The notes beneath the pieces were generated by a model that was not told the origin of the DNA, did not search any database, and saw only the letters and a list, made by a program, of their open reading frames with translations. A program made the position numbers and the translations under genes. Shown here piece by piece: positions 42,167 through 51,326 of a DNA stretch of 64,000 bases. The stretch is taken from NCBI GenBank assembly GCA_041650805.1, contig JBAZKM010000001.1:1-64000 (forward strand), read 5' to 3'. The first letter of the stretch is position 1. Each line of letters opens with the position of its first letter. The stretch comes from Candidatus Omnitrophota bacterium (GTDB lineage Bacteria > Omnitrophota > Gorgyraeia > 2-01-FULL-45-10).

Positions 42167-43080
42167 TCTTCAGCCTCTCCACTTCATGGAATTCATTCCG
42201 CCACACCAGCGGCATAGACCTGATAAATGAGATAAGGTCGATCGGGTTCGACACGGTCGAGCTGAACTTCGCCCTGACCGAAGATATGGTGGACGACGTA
42301 CGGTCTCTCAGGGATGAGGGGAAGATATCCGTTTCCAGCCTGCACAATATATGTCCGCTCCCCGCCGGGATCAGGCCGGAAGAGGCCTCGCCGGACTGCT
42401 ATTCGCTTGCGTCGCCCGACGAAAAGGAACGCGCCCTTGCGGTCCGTGCGGCGAAGAATACGATAGACTGGGCCGGCCGTCTCGGCGCCGGGGCCGTGGT
42501 CCTGCATACCGGAAGGGTGGAGATGAAGGATAGGACCAGGGAACTTGCTTCGGCCGCGGGTGACGCTGTCCTGGAGAAAGAGATACGGGAAGCGATGGCC
42601 GGAGAGAGAGAGGAGAAGAAGGGCGGATACCTGGGTAATGTCATAAAGAGCCTCGAAGAGTTGATCCCTTACGCAAAGGGTCCCGGGGTGCGCCTCGGCG
42701 TAGAGAACCGCTACTACTACAGAGAGATACCTCTCTTCGACGAATTCGAGACGCTCTTCAAAAGGTTCAGAGTGGGGGACCTCTTTTACTGGCACGACGT
42801 CGGCCATGCCCAGGTCTTTGAGAACCTGGGGATCTTGCGGCACGAAGATCTGCTGAAGAAGTTCTCGGGCCGCTTGCTGGGGGTCCATCTCCATGATATA
42901 ATTAGCCCTATAAGCGACCACCATGCGCCCGGCCGCGGCGAGATCGATTTCAGGATGATAGCGCCGTATATAAAGAGCGGCACAATAAAGGTGATAGAGG
43001 CGCACAGGCAGGCCTCGGCGGACGATATCCGCCGGAGCGTCCATTATCTGAAAGAGATGGGTATAGGAGACGGTCGATAG
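42163..43080 (+). CDS. Sugar phosphate isomerase/epimerase-like TIM barrel (AP endonuclease 2 fold)
   Basis: 305 aa. Xylose-isomerase-like TIM-barrel fold with typical metal-ligand contexts: V-V-L-H-T-G (His), G-V-E-N-R (Glu), W-H-D-V-G-H-A (Asp-His), H-L-H-D (His-Asp), I-E-A-H near the end. Superfamily members include endonuclease IV, inosose dehydratase and epimerases; the substrate cannot be assigned. Overlaps the M16 gene by 4 bp. Confidence 0.8.
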   Translation: MIFSLSTSWNSFRHTSGIDLINEIRSIGFDTVELNFALTEDMVDDVRSLRDEGKISVSSLHNICPLPAGIRPEEASPDCYSLASPDEKERALAVRAAKNTIDWAGRLGAGAVVLHTGRVEMKDRTRELASAAGDAVLEKEIREAMAGEREEKKGGYLGNVIKSLEELIPYAKGPGVRLGVENRYYYREIPLFDEFETLFKRFRVGDLFYWHDVGHAQVFENLGILRHEDLLKKFSGRLLGVHLHDIISPISDHHAPGRGEIDFRMIAPYIKSGTIKVIEAHRQASADDIRRSVHYLKEMGIGDGR

Positions 43081-43902
43081 ATGGCTGATAGCGTGCGAGA
43101 TCCCGCAGTGGCCGGGCAATTTTACGCCGGCTCCCGCAACTCGCTTCTGAAAGAAGCAGGTTCGCTGATCGAAACGGGTGCGGAGAGGGAGGGCGCGATA
43201 GGGGCGGTCCTGCCCCATGCCGGTTACGTATATTCCGGCGCCGTCGCGGGTAGCGTCCTGTCTATCATGAAGCCAAGGACCACCTACATAATAATAGGGC
43301 CCAATCACACCGGGATGGGGGAACGTTTCAGCATGGCAGGCCACCGTCGATGGAAGACGCCTCTCGGGGACGTTGAGATCGACCGGGAGCTGTCGGAGGC
43401 GATACTCAAAAAGTGCGGTCTGATAAAGAGGGACGCGCTGGCGCACCTCCGCGAACATTCTATAGAGGTACAGCTTCCGCTACTTCAGTTATCGAATAAG
43501 GGGCCTTTCAGCATAGTCCCGATAGCGGCGTCGGGGGCGGATATAGATACTTACCGGCGGATAGGGACGGCGCTTGCGGCTTCGGTAAAAGAGGCCGGGC
43601 GTTCACGCGACGTAGCCGTTATAGCATCGAGCGATATGACGCATTACGAAGAACGGGATATCGCCGAGCGGAAGGATAAAGTCGCGATCGAGGCCATCCT
43701 TGCCCTCGACGAAGAGATGCTTGTCCGGTATGTGGAAGGATCCGATATAAGCATGTGCGGTTATATACCAGTTGCGATCATGCTGAGCGCGGTTAAAGAG
43801 CTGGGCGCGCGGGCCGCGCGCCTGGTCCGATACCAGACGAGCGGAGATGTCTCCGGCGACTACACATCGGTCGTCGGCTATGCCGGCATTCTCATAAAGT
43901 GA
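43081..43902 (+). CDS. amrB: MEMO1 family protein (AmmeMemoRadiSam system protein B)
   Basis: 273 aa. V-R-D-P-A-V-A-G-Q-F-Y-A-G at the start, L-P-H-A-G-Y-V-Y-S-G, and G-P-N-H-T-G are hallmark motifs of the MEMO family, related to class III extradiol dioxygenases. In many prokaryotes it is encoded with an AMMECR1 protein and a radical-SAM enzyme; neither is nearby here. Confidence 0.93.
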   Translation: MADSVRDPAVAGQFYAGSRNSLLKEAGSLIETGAEREGAIGAVLPHAGYVYSGAVAGSVLSIMKPRTTYIIIGPNHTGMGERFSMAGHRRWKTPLGDVEIDRELSEAILKKCGLIKRDALAHLREHSIEVQLPLLQLSNKGPFSIVPIAASGADIDTYRRIGTALAASVKEAGRSRDVAVIASSDMTHYEERDIAERKDKVAIEAILALDEEMLVRYVEGSDISMCGYIPVAIMLSAVKELGARAARLVRYQTSGDVSGDYTSVVGYAGILIK

Positions 43903-43926
43903 CCGGCCTGTAGGGAAGGAGCGGAT

Positions 43927-44712
43927 ATGGGATGGTTCTTCGGAAGGGGCAAAAAGGTCGTCCTGGTCCTGGGAGGCGGTTCTGCGCGGGGCATCGCCCA
44001 TATAGGCGTCCTGAAGGTGCTGGAGAGGGAGAAGATAAAGGTCGAGCGCGTAATAGGGACCAGCATGGGGGCGCTGGTGGGGGCCGCATACTGCGTCGGT
44101 GTCCCCATAGAGGTCATGGAGAAGAAGGCCTACGCGTTCACCCTCGGTAAGCTCCTGGACCCCACCATGCCTAAGATGGGTCTCCTGGCCGGGGCTAAAC
44201 TGGAGGCGACCATAAATGACATCATAGGAGGCAAGGGGTTCGCCGATTGCACTATACCCCTCTCGGTGGTGGCCACGGATATCGAAAATAACGAGGAGGT
44301 AGTATACACTAGCGGCGACCTGCTGAAGATAGTAAGGGCCAGCTGTTCCTGGCCCGGCATCTTCAACCCGGTGAGGATCGACGGGCGCCTTCTTGTCGAC
44401 GGCGGGATAAAGAACAGCGTCCCTACGAAGATAGCCAAGGCGCACAAGTTCGATTATATGATAGCCGTCGACGTGGGCTTCTGTGTAAAGATAGGCGCGA
44501 TAGACAGCATATTCCAGATGATGCTTCAATCTTTCCAGATAATGGGACACGAGCTTAACGCATATCAGGCGAATGAAGCCGATGTCGTGATAAACGTCGA
44601 CCTCGGCAATCTCGACCAGGCGGCGTTCGGCAGGGCCCGCGAGGCCGTTGAGAAAGGGATGCGGGCGGCCGAAGAGAAGGTAGGGACGATCAAACGCGAC
44701 CTCTGGTTGTAA
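43927..44712 (+). CDS. Patatin-like phospholipase (RssA/YlbK type)
   Basis: 261 aa. Oxyanion-hole G-G-G-S-A-R-G, nucleophile S46 in G-T-S-M-G, and Asp in V-D-G-G-I form the catalytic dyad of patatin lipid acyl hydrolases. The bacterial RssA-like subgroup has no confirmed substrate. No signal peptide, so cytosolic or peripheral. Confidence 0.9.
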   Translation: MGWFFGRGKKVVLVLGGGSARGIAHIGVLKVLEREKIKVERVIGTSMGALVGAAYCVGVPIEVMEKKAYAFTLGKLLDPTMPKMGLLAGAKLEATINDIIGGKGFADCTIPLSVVATDIENNEEVVYTSGDLLKIVRASCSWPGIFNPVRIDGRLLVDGGIKNSVPTKIAKAHKFDYMIAVDVGFCVKIGAIDSIFQMMLQSFQIMGHELNAYQANEADVVINVDLGNLDQAAFGRAREAVEKGMRAAEEKVGTIKRDLWL

Positions 44713-44755
44713 CGGGCGGCCTGGATCGGATAAGGCAAGAAAGGAGTACGGTGTA

Positions 44756-45097
44756 ATGGACGCGGATGCGATGAAGAAGAAGGTGGACGAATCATGGAAA
44801 GAGGCCGTCGATAAGGAGCGGAGCGCCTCTCAGGCCGCAGGACACGAAGAGGTGGAGGCGACGTTCGGCCTCTTCATCTCCAGTATTATGATGCAATGCC
44901 TGATAGCCCTCGGCGAGATAGAGAACCCCCTGACGAAGAAGAAAGACGAGAATATGCAGCAGGCGCGTTTTCTCATAGACACTCTGGGCATGATAAAGGA
45001 AAAGACGGCCAATAATCTCACGAAGGACGAGGCAGAGACACTCGAGGCGATGCTCTATGAGCTTCGGATGCGTTTCGTTAACAAGACGTCTTCATAA
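44756..45097 (+). CDS. DUF1844 protein
   Basis: 113 aa. Central F-x-x-F-I-S-S-I-M-M-Q-C-L-I-A-L-G-E-I-E-N-P (about 42-62) and A-R-F-L-I-D-T-L-G-M-I-K-E-K-T match the DUF1844 pattern. The first 35 residues are charged and helical. No known function; a GTG 5 bp upstream is not in frame. Confidence 0.85.
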   Translation: MDADAMKKKVDESWKEAVDKERSASQAAGHEEVEATFGLFISSIMMQCLIALGEIENPLTKKKDENMQQARFLIDTLGMIKEKTANNLTKDEAETLEAMLYELRMRFVNKTSS

Positions 45098-45109
45098 AAG
45101 GCAATTATA

Positions 45110-46042
45110 ATGCTCACCATATATGCCGTCACGGTCCTCATATTAGGCGCGCTCGCGCTGGCCGTCTTCTATCTCATAGTCCGCACGCGCGACATCGGTG
45201 AAAATATAGCGAAGCTTAACGAGAAGCTCTTCCTGTCGGACGACATGCGCAAGCAGGCATCCGAGACGATAGCAAACCTCAACGAGAAGATGGGGAGCCT
45301 GAACCAGAAGGCCTCGCAGATACGGGATGTCATGACGGAAGTTACGAACCTGCGCAATCTCTTCATAATGCCGAAACGGGCGGGGGGAGCGGGTGAGCGG
45401 CTCCTCGAAAAGGCGCTCCGCGACGTCCTGCCGTCCGAGATGGTGCTGGCGCAGTACAGCCTGAGCCCGGGGCCCGTGGATTTCGTCGTTAAATTCCGCG
45501 ATTACCTCGTCCCCATAGATTCTAAACTTTCGCTCGAGAACTTCAACCGTATGCTCGCGGCGACCGAAGAGCCGGCCAAAAAGACGTTCTGGAAGGCGTT
45601 CACGGGCGACGTTAAGCGGCGCATAGACGAGACGGCCAGGTATATACTGCCCGGCGAGAAGACCACCGACTTCGCCCTGATGTATATAGCGTCGGAGAGC
45701 GTCTACTATGAGGCCTTCGTCAAGGACACCAATTTCGGCGAGAACAATGTAGTCCTGGATTACGCCCTTAAGAAGAAGGTTTACCCGGTCTCGCCGCAGA
45801 CGATCTACCCGTACCTGATGACGATACTCCAGGGTATGAAGGCGCTCAGGATAGAGGAGAATGCAAAGGAGATACTTGGCAAGGTGGGCGGGCTGCGCAA
45901 CGATTTCGAGCGGTTCAAGGTCATATACGCCATCATCATCGACCACCTGAATAACGCCCGCAAGAAGCACGACAACGAAGCCCAGGGCGCCCTCACGAAG
46001 GTCGACCACCACATCTCCAGCCTCGAACAGAAGTCCAGATAA
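45110..46042 (+). CDS. rmuC: RmuC-family DNA recombination protein
   Basis: 310 aa. N-terminal membrane helix (about 4-24), short coiled coil (25-80), and the RmuC nuclease-like domain: A-L-R-D-V-L-P, D-F-V-V-K-F-R-D-Y-L-V-P-I-D-S-K, Y-I-A-S-E-S-V-Y-Y-E, and V-Y-P-V-S-P-Q-T. Predicted to limit DNA inversions. A shortened version of E. coli RmuC (475 aa). Confidence 0.9.
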   Translation: MLTIYAVTVLILGALALAVFYLIVRTRDIGENIAKLNEKLFLSDDMRKQASETIANLNEKMGSLNQKASQIRDVMTEVTNLRNLFIMPKRAGGAGERLLEKALRDVLPSEMVLAQYSLSPGPVDFVVKFRDYLVPIDSKLSLENFNRMLAATEEPAKKTFWKAFTGDVKRRIDETARYILPGEKTTDFALMYIASESVYYEAFVKDTNFGENNVVLDYALKKKVYPVSPQTIYPYLMTILQGMKALRIEENAKEILGKVGGLRNDFERFKVIYAIIIDHLNNARKKHDNEAQGALTKVDHHISSLEQKSR

Positions 46043-46438
46043 CCCATTCCGCTTCATAAAATTTTTCGTCTTCTATCCGGTCCCCTCTCCGGTGGGGTAT
46101 CTCCCGGGAACGTCACATTTTCCCCTGCGAGGAAAATGTGACTCCGGAAAATCGCTCGCTCCCCGCCTCCGCATTCAACATATCACTAGACCGGGTGCTT
46201 CGGCGGGTCCATGCCCGCTCGCGATTTTCACCCAGAATTTGTCATGGCAAATTCTGGATATTCGTCTGATGATACGATATCCAAATTTTGCCCTGTCAAA
46301 ATTTGGATTCAGGTCCCGGTCGATACCCCACCATCGGGGGCCCCTTCGATGAGAGACGAAAAATTTTACCCAGTTCCATTCACCAGAGACGAAATTCTAC
46401 TTTACTTAAAGACGCCTTTATGATAAATTAAAATCCTT
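46043..46438 (+). other. 396-bp non-coding region with a nested hairpin element
   Basis: The longest gene-free stretch apart from the riboswitch region. No conserved ORF; the short ATG frames across it have no family similarity. Nearly all of it is taken up by the inverted-repeat element listed separately at 46058-46367; the last 70 bp are AT-rich and precede the membrane protein gene. Confidence 0.75.
46058..46367. repeat. Nested inverted-repeat element (structured RNA or MITE-like)
   Basis: Outer perfect 14-bp inverted repeat AAAATTTTTCGTCT (46058-46071) / AGACGAAAAATTTT (46354-46367). Inside it lies GGTGGGGTATC (46091-46101) / GATACCCCACC (46322-46332), then GAAAATCGC (46147-46155) / GCGATTTTC (46221-46229). 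Local hairpins sit within: 46113-46123/46131-46141 (11 bp, 7-nt loop), 46232-46241/46248-46257 (10 bp, 6-nt loop) and 46279-46290/46297-46308 (12 bp, 6-nt loop). Arms are perfectly paired and correctly nested, unlike random sequence. No transposase is nearby. Confidence 0.7.
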
Positions 46439-47407
46439 ATGAAGAAGGGGATTTTACTGACATTTGTGCGCGTTTTCGTATCCCTCGCCCTTATCATATT
46501 ATTACTATATATTATGAGGGATAAGTACGCGGATATAGCCGCGCGCCTCAGGCGCACGGACCTTTCGCTATTCGCTCTCGCGATAGGCATATTCCTGGTG
46601 GCCGTCGTCACAGGGGCGTTCCGGCTGAAGCTTATAATAGAGGCCCAGGACCTTAGAGTGACTTTCGGCGAAACGCTGTCGCTGGCTTTCATAGGTTATT
46701 TCTTCAACAACTTTCTCCCTACGACGATAGGCGGAGACGTGGTCAAGGGCTACTACCTTTCGAAGAAGACGAACGAAAAGATGGGCTCGTACTCCGCGAT
46801 ATTCGTCGACAGGGTCATAGGCCTCTTCACCATGATATTCATGGCATTCTTTGCGTTACTCTTCGCCGGGAGCCAGTTTTCCGATAACAGGGTCAGGTAC
46901 CTCATCTACCTGACCACCGCCATTTCTGTCACCGGTATCATATTCATAACGAGCAAAAGCTTTGCGCGTCTCTTTTCGTTCCTGCTTGTATTCATGAAGC
47001 CTTTCGAGGACAAGATACGCAGGGCCTATGAAGTCATACACCGGTACAAGCACAGGCGCCTTTTGATGTACCAGTCGTTCTTCATCTCCATAATAAGCCA
47101 GATATTCTTCTTTTTGAGCCTGGGCATGCTCGCCCTCAGCATCGGATCGAAGATAAGGATCATGGACCTCCTCTTGCGTATGCCGGTCATAAGCGCCCTG
47201 AGCCTCCTGCCGTCTATAAACGGTCTCGGCGTCCGGGAGAGCTCTACGGTGGTCTTCTTCGGGCCGCTGATAGGCAAGGAGAATGCTTTCGCCGTAAGCA
47301 TCCTGTGGCTCCTCGTGCTCTTCATAGTGAGCGTGGCGGGGGGAATAGTCTATGCCACACATCCTCAGTTCAAGATAAAATGGAAAGAAGTGGAGGCTGC
47401 GGAATGA
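46439..47407 (+). CDS. Lysylphosphatidylglycerol synthase-type membrane protein (UPF0104/AglD-like)
   Basis: 322 aa, about eight hydrophobic segments. F-x-N-N-F-L-P-T-T-I-G-G-D-V-V-K-G-Y-Y (about 83-101) and D-R-V-I-G-L-F are conserved in the flippase-like half of MprF and in related orphan proteins; N-G-L-G-V-R-E near the C-terminus. No aminoacyl-transferase domain, so it is a lone membrane module, possibly a lipid flippase. Its stop overlaps the next gene by ATGA. Confidence 0.85.
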   Translation: MKKGILLTFVRVFVSLALIILLLYIMRDKYADIAARLRRTDLSLFALAIGIFLVAVVTGAFRLKLIIEAQDLRVTFGETLSLAFIGYFFNNFLPTTIGGDVVKGYYLSKKTNEKMGSYSAIFVDRVIGLFTMIFMAFFALLFAGSQFSDNRVRYLIYLTTAISVTGIIFITSKSFARLFSFLLVFMKPFEDKIRRAYEVIHRYKHRRLLMYQSFFISIISQIFFFLSLGMLALSIGSKIRIMDLLLRMPVISALSLLPSINGLGVRESSTVVFFGPLIGKENAFAVSILWLLVLFIVSVAGGIVYATHPQFKIKWKEVEAAE

Positions 47408-47598
47408 ACAGGACGATCGATAAAGAACTCCTGAAGATACTGGCATGCCCTGTATGTAAATCCGGCGTGGTCCCGGAAGATGACCGTATCGCCTGCCGCA
47501 AGTGCGGGCGGATATATCGTATCGATAACGGTATACCCGTGATGCTGGCGGATGAGGCGACCCTTCGGGGCGGACAAAAAGGAGGAGACCTTTCATGA
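47404..47598 (+). CDS. Trm112-like small zinc protein
   Basis: 64 aa. L-L-K-I-L-A-C-P-V-C-K ... I-A-C-R-K-C-G-R-I-Y-R-I-D-N-G-I-P-V-M-L is the YcaR/Trm112 pattern, with C-x-x-C pairs for zinc. Bacterial members are small and of uncertain role; eukaryotic Trm112 activates methyltransferases. ATG 47404 overlaps the upstream stop; the longer open frame is inside that gene. Overlaps aroQ by 4 bp. Confidence 0.9.
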   Translation: MNRTIDKELLKILACPVCKSGVVPEDDRIACRKCGRIYRIDNGIPVMLADEATLRGGQKGGDLS

Positions 47599-48038
47599 GA
47601 AAGATACTCGTGATACACGGCCCTAACCTTAACCTTCTCGGCAAGCGGGAGGTCGATGTATACGGCGAAGTTACGATAGACGAGATCAACGGGGACCTTA
47701 TGAAGCTGGCGAAAGCCGGAAAGATTAAGTTGGAGATCGTTCAGTCGAACCATGAGGGCGAGATCGTGGAGCTGATAGGCACAGCCGGCGGAAAGTACGA
47801 CGGCATACTCATAAATCCGGCGGCATACACGCATACGAGTGTAGCTATACGCGACGCGGTGAGCGCCGTGAATATACCGACCGTAGAAGTTCACCTTTCG
47901 AATATCTACGCGCGCGAAGAGTTCCGTCACACCTCGCTCATTGCCCCTGTGGCAAAGGGACAGGTATCGGGCTTCGGCAAGATGAGCTATATCCTGGGGC
48001 TCAAGGCGCTGGAAGCGCTCCTGGGGCGGGAAAAGTGA
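47595..48038 (+). CDS. aroQ: 3-dehydroquinate dehydratase, type II
   Basis: 147 aa, standard. Third step of the shikimate pathway. H-G-P-N-L-N-L-L-G-K-R-E and Y-G (flexible lid with catalytic Arg and Tyr), Q-S-N-H-E-G-E, I-N-P-A-A-Y-T-H-T-S-V-A, and E-V-H-L-S-N-I are all present. The aroQ-pepP-accB-accC order is common in bacteria, usually with efp after pepP; efp is absent here. Confidence 0.96.
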   Translation: MRKILVIHGPNLNLLGKREVDVYGEVTIDEINGDLMKLAKAGKIKLEIVQSNHEGEIVELIGTAGGKYDGILINPAAYTHTSVAIRDAVSAVNIPTVEVHLSNIYAREEFRHTSLIAPVAKGQVSGFGKMSYILGLKALEALLGREK

Positions 48039-49081
48039 ACTACAGGAAACGGATGCTCCGGCTCGGTGACGTCATGAAGAGGGCCCGTCTCGACGCCTTT
48101 CTTGTGACTGACGAGACGAACGTAAGTTATCTCACGGGGTTTCTCGGGCACGATTCTATGCTGCTCGTGACCGGGGGCTCCCGGTGCTTCATAACGGATT
48201 CAAGATACGCCGAGGAGGCAGAAGAGACCGTCAGCGGGTGCAAGGTCACGGTAGTGGAGCGCTCGACATACGAGACGATCGGTGAGATCGTCTCGCGGGA
48301 GCGCCTGAAGAAGGTCGGCTTCGAATCGTCGGACCTTCCCTATGCGGTAGCCAGGCGGCTGGCCTCTTCAATAAAGGGCGCGCATCTCGTGCCGTTAAAG
48401 GACGCGGTGGAGGATATCCGCTCTGTGAAGGACGCGGAGGAGATAGGCCTTATAAGACGGGCGGTCGCGGTGACGAAAGAGGTCATAGGGGAGGCCGTCA
48501 GGACGCTCAGGACGGGCATCTCCGAAGAGGCGGTGGCGGAAAAGGTCGAGATGGAATTCATAAAGCGGGGCGCCAGGTGCGCATTCGAACCGATAGTCGC
48601 ATTCGGCCGTAATTCGTCAAAGCCGCACGCGCGCGCAACGGGCAAGGCGATAGGGAGGAACGGTCCGGTGATGGTAGACATCGGCTGTAAAAAAGACGGT
48701 TACTGCGCCGACATGACGAGGATGGTCTCCCTCGGCAGGGTAAAGGACCGGTTCAGGAGGATGCTCGATACGGTGAAACGCGCCCAGGAGAGGGCAATAG
48801 AGAAGATATCTCCCGGCACAAGGATAGCGGATGTCGATATGGCGGCTAGAGATTATATAAGAGGGGAAGGGTTCGGCGCCCATTTCGGCCATGCCCTGGG
48901 TCACGGCGTGGGGTTGGGAGTCCACGAGAAACCGTCGGTTTCACCGTTGAATTGCGAGATGCTGAAACCCGGCATGGTCTTTACGGTCGAACCGGCCGTA
49001 TATATACCGGGGTTCGGCGGAGTCAGAATAGAAGATATGGTCCTGGTCACCGAAAAAGGGTCCGAGGTCCTGACGCAATAG
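48035..49081 (+). CDS. pepP: Xaa-Pro aminopeptidase, M24 family
   Basis: 348 aa. N-terminal creatinase-like domain (about 1-125) and C-terminal pita-bread domain with metal ligands in V-D-I-G-C, C-A-D-M-T-R, G-H-A-L-G-H-G-V-G-L-G-V-H-E-K-P, T-V-E-P and I-E-D. Removes N-terminal residues before proline. GTG start overlaps aroQ by 4 bp. Confidence 0.93.
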   Translation: MNYRKRMLRLGDVMKRARLDAFLVTDETNVSYLTGFLGHDSMLLVTGGSRCFITDSRYAEEAEETVSGCKVTVVERSTYETIGEIVSRERLKKVGFESSDLPYAVARRLASSIKGAHLVPLKDAVEDIRSVKDAEEIGLIRRAVAVTKEVIGEAVRTLRTGISEEAVAEKVEMEFIKRGARCAFEPIVAFGRNSSKPHARATGKAIGRNGPVMVDIGCKKDGYCADMTRMVSLGRVKDRFRRMLDTVKRAQERAIEKISPGTRIADVDMAARDYIRGEGFGAHFGHALGHGVGLGVHEKPSVSPLNCEMLKPGMVFTVEPAVYIPGFGGVRIEDMVLVTEKGSEVLTQ

Positions 49082-49099
49082 AAGACACGGAGGAAGATA

Positions 49100-49540
49100 A
49101 TGTATATAAAAGAGATCAAGGATATGATAAACCTTATGAACGAGAACGGCCTGACCGAGCTCGAGATAGAGAAGGAGGGGGTCAGGATACGGCTCAAGAA
49201 GGGTACAGCCGGCTATGAAAAGATCGTGGAGTCCGTGCCGCAGCATCCGCCGGCGCCTCTTCCGCAGGCGAAACCGGCAGAGAAGACCGAGAGCAGGAAT
49301 ACCGTTGATGTAAAGGCGCCCATGGTCGGCACCTTCTACCGCGCCCCGTCGCCCGAAGCGCCGCCTTACGTGAACATCGGCGATACCGTAGAACAGGGCC
49401 AGGTCATCTGCATAATCGAGGCGATGAAGCTCATGAACGAGATAAAGTCGGACGTCAAGGGCAAGCTGGTGGATATACAGGTCGAGAACGGCGAACCTGT
49501 GGAATTCGGCCAGGTACTTTTTGTAGTAGAACCTCTATAA
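49100..49540 (+). CDS. accB: Acetyl-CoA carboxylase biotin carboxyl carrier protein
   Basis: 146 aa. Basic/acidic N-terminal domain, a Pro/Ala-rich linker (about 50-70), and a biotinyl domain with the biotin site E-A-M-K-L-M. Followed by the biotin carboxylase 10 bp later. Confidence 0.96.
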   Translation: MYIKEIKDMINLMNENGLTELEIEKEGVRIRLKKGTAGYEKIVESVPQHPPAPLPQAKPAEKTESRNTVDVKAPMVGTFYRAPSPEAPPYVNIGDTVEQGQVICIIEAMKLMNEIKSDVKGKLVDIQVENGEPVEFGQVLFVVEPL

Positions 49541-49550
49541 GGATATACGC

Positions 49551-50900
49551 ATGTTCTCAAAGATACTTATAGCGAACAGGGGGGAAGTGGCCCTCAGGAT
49601 AATAAGGGCCTGCAAGGAGATGGGCATACGGACGGTGGCCGTCTACTCGGAACCGGACATCAAGTCGCTCCATGTCAAGTTCGCGGATGAGGCCATCTGT
49701 ATAGGGAGCGCGGCAAGCGCCAACAGCTACCTGCACATACCGAGCATAATAAGCGCGGCCGAGATAACCGATGTCGAGGCGATCCATCCCGGCTACGGTT
49801 TTCTTGCCGAAGACGCGCATTTTGCGGAGATATGCGAGTCGTGCAAGATAAAATTCATAGGCCCGACGCCCCAGAACATACGTCTCATGGGAGACAAGAT
49901 GACCGCGAAGGAGACGGTGAGGAAGGCTGGCCTGCCGGTGATCCCGGGGAGCCGCAGCGTGGTGAAGACGAAAGAAGAGGCGCTTAAGATAGCCAAGGAG
50001 ATGCGCTATCCCGTGATAATAAAGGCGGCCGCGGGCGGGGGCGGCAAGGGCATGAGGGTCTGCCATAACGACGTGCGCCTGATCAGCGCCTTCCTGACGG
50101 CCCAGCGCGAGGCGGAGGCCGCTTTCGGCAACGCCGACGTTTATATAGAGAAGTACGTGGAGAGCCCGAGGCACATCGAGTTCCAGATACTAGGCGACCA
50201 GCACGGGCACATCATCCATCTCGGCGAACGGGATTGCACAATCCAGCGGCGGCACCAGAAGCTGATCGAAGAGACGCCGTCTCCCGTAATGGATTCCAAG
50301 CTCAGAAAGAAGATGAGCGAATGCGCCGTCAAGGGGGCCAAGTCGATAGGGTATGTGAACGCGGGGACGATCGAATTCCTCCTCGATAAAGATAATTCTT
50401 TCTATTTCATGGAGATGAATACCCGCATCCAGGTGGAGCACCCGGTGACCGAGGCGGTCACCGGCATAGACCTTGTGAAAGAGCAGTTGCGCATCTCAAG
50501 CGGAGAGAAGCTGCGTTACAAACAGGATGATATAGAGTTCCGCGGGAGCGCCATAGAGTGCCGGATAATGGCGGAGGACCCGGACAACGATTTCATGCCG
50601 TCGCCGGGGAAGATCGCCACGCTCAACATACCCGGAGGAAGGGGCATACGCGTGGACACTCACATATATACCGGCTACGAGATATCGCCTTATTACGATT
50701 CGATGATAGGCAAACTGATAGCCCACGGAAAGGACCGGTTCGAGGCGATAAAGATCTGCGAGCGCGCCCTGGACGAGTTCATCATAGAGCCGATAAAGAC
50801 GACGATACCTTTCCACAAGAAGGTGATGAATAACCCCGCGTTCCTGCGCGGAAAATTTTCGACCGATTTCATAGAACGGCTTTTCGAAAAGAAGGAGTAG
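49551..50900 (+). CDS. accC: Acetyl-CoA carboxylase, biotin carboxylase subunit
   Basis: 449 aa, standard. ATP-grasp enzyme that carboxylates biotin on AccB with bicarbonate. K-I-L-I-A-N-R-G-E-V-A-L-R-I at the start, Gly-rich A-A-A-G-G-G-G-K-G-M loop, G-E-R-D-C-T-I-Q-R-R-H-Q-K, and E-M-N-T-R-I-Q-V-E-H-P-V-T-E. The carboxyltransferase genes accA and accD are not in the window. Confidence 0.97.
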   Translation: MFSKILIANRGEVALRIIRACKEMGIRTVAVYSEPDIKSLHVKFADEAICIGSAASANSYLHIPSIISAAEITDVEAIHPGYGFLAEDAHFAEICESCKIKFIGPTPQNIRLMGDKMTAKETVRKAGLPVIPGSRSVVKTKEEALKIAKEMRYPVIIKAAAGGGGKGMRVCHNDVRLISAFLTAQREAEAAFGNADVYIEKYVESPRHIEFQILGDQHGHIIHLGERDCTIQRRHQKLIEETPSPVMDSKLRKKMSECAVKGAKSIGYVNAGTIEFLLDKDNSFYFMEMNTRIQVEHPVTEAVTGIDLVKEQLRISSGEKLRYKQDDIEFRGSAIECRIMAEDPDNDFMPSPGKIATLNIPGGRGIRVDTHIYTGYEISPYYDSMIGKLIAHGKDRFEAIKICERALDEFIIEPIKTTIPFHKKVMNNPAFLRGKFSTDFIERLFEKKE

Positions 50901-50903
50901 AGA

Positions 50904-51302
50904 ATGGCACAGGATATATCTCAGAGGGACAGGACCACCGACCTGGGGGTCGTGCGTATCAATAACGACGTCCTGGCATCGATCGCCTCCATCGCCGCTA
51001 CCGAGGTGAGGGGCGTCTACAGGATGGGCGGCGGGATAACGAGGACCATCTGCGACCTCTTCTTCAAGAAGACGTATACAAAAGGGGTGCGTGTCCACGT
51101 CAAAGAGAGCGAAGTGAGCCTTACCGTATCCATAATAGTTGAATACGGGGTCGACATCCCGCGTGTAGCCGACGAAGTGCAGGAGAAGGTGAAGGTCGTG
51201 GTCGAAAAGATGGCCGGGCTCGTCCTCTCCGAGGTCGATGTCATAGTGGAGGGTGTCCACGCCAAGGCGCCTGCAAAAGAGGCGGAAACTAAAAAATTCT
51301 GA
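50904..51302 (+). CDS. Asp23/Gls24 family envelope stress protein
   Basis: 132 aa. L-G-V-V-R-I-N-N-D-V-L-A-S-I-A-S-I-A-A-T-E-V-R-G-V-Y and V-N-V-like repeats (V-I-I-V-E-Y-G-V-D-I-P) match Asp23. Firmicute members are held at the membrane by AmaP, and the next gene resembles AmaP. Four bases follow accC. Confidence 0.9.
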   Translation: MAQDISQRDRTTDLGVVRINNDVLASIASIAATEVRGVYRMGGGITRTICDLFFKKTYTKGVRVHVKESEVSLTVSIIVEYGVDIPRVADEVQEKVKVVVEKMAGLVLSEVDVIVEGVHAKAPAKEAETKKF

Positions 51303-51326
51303 TGTCGAAAATTTCAGGAGGTTACC

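Noticed and set aside
46043..46438. Small ORFs in the structured spacer (46092-46352, 46211-46423)
   Set aside because: They run through the inverted-repeat arms, have no ribosome binding site of note and no family similarity.
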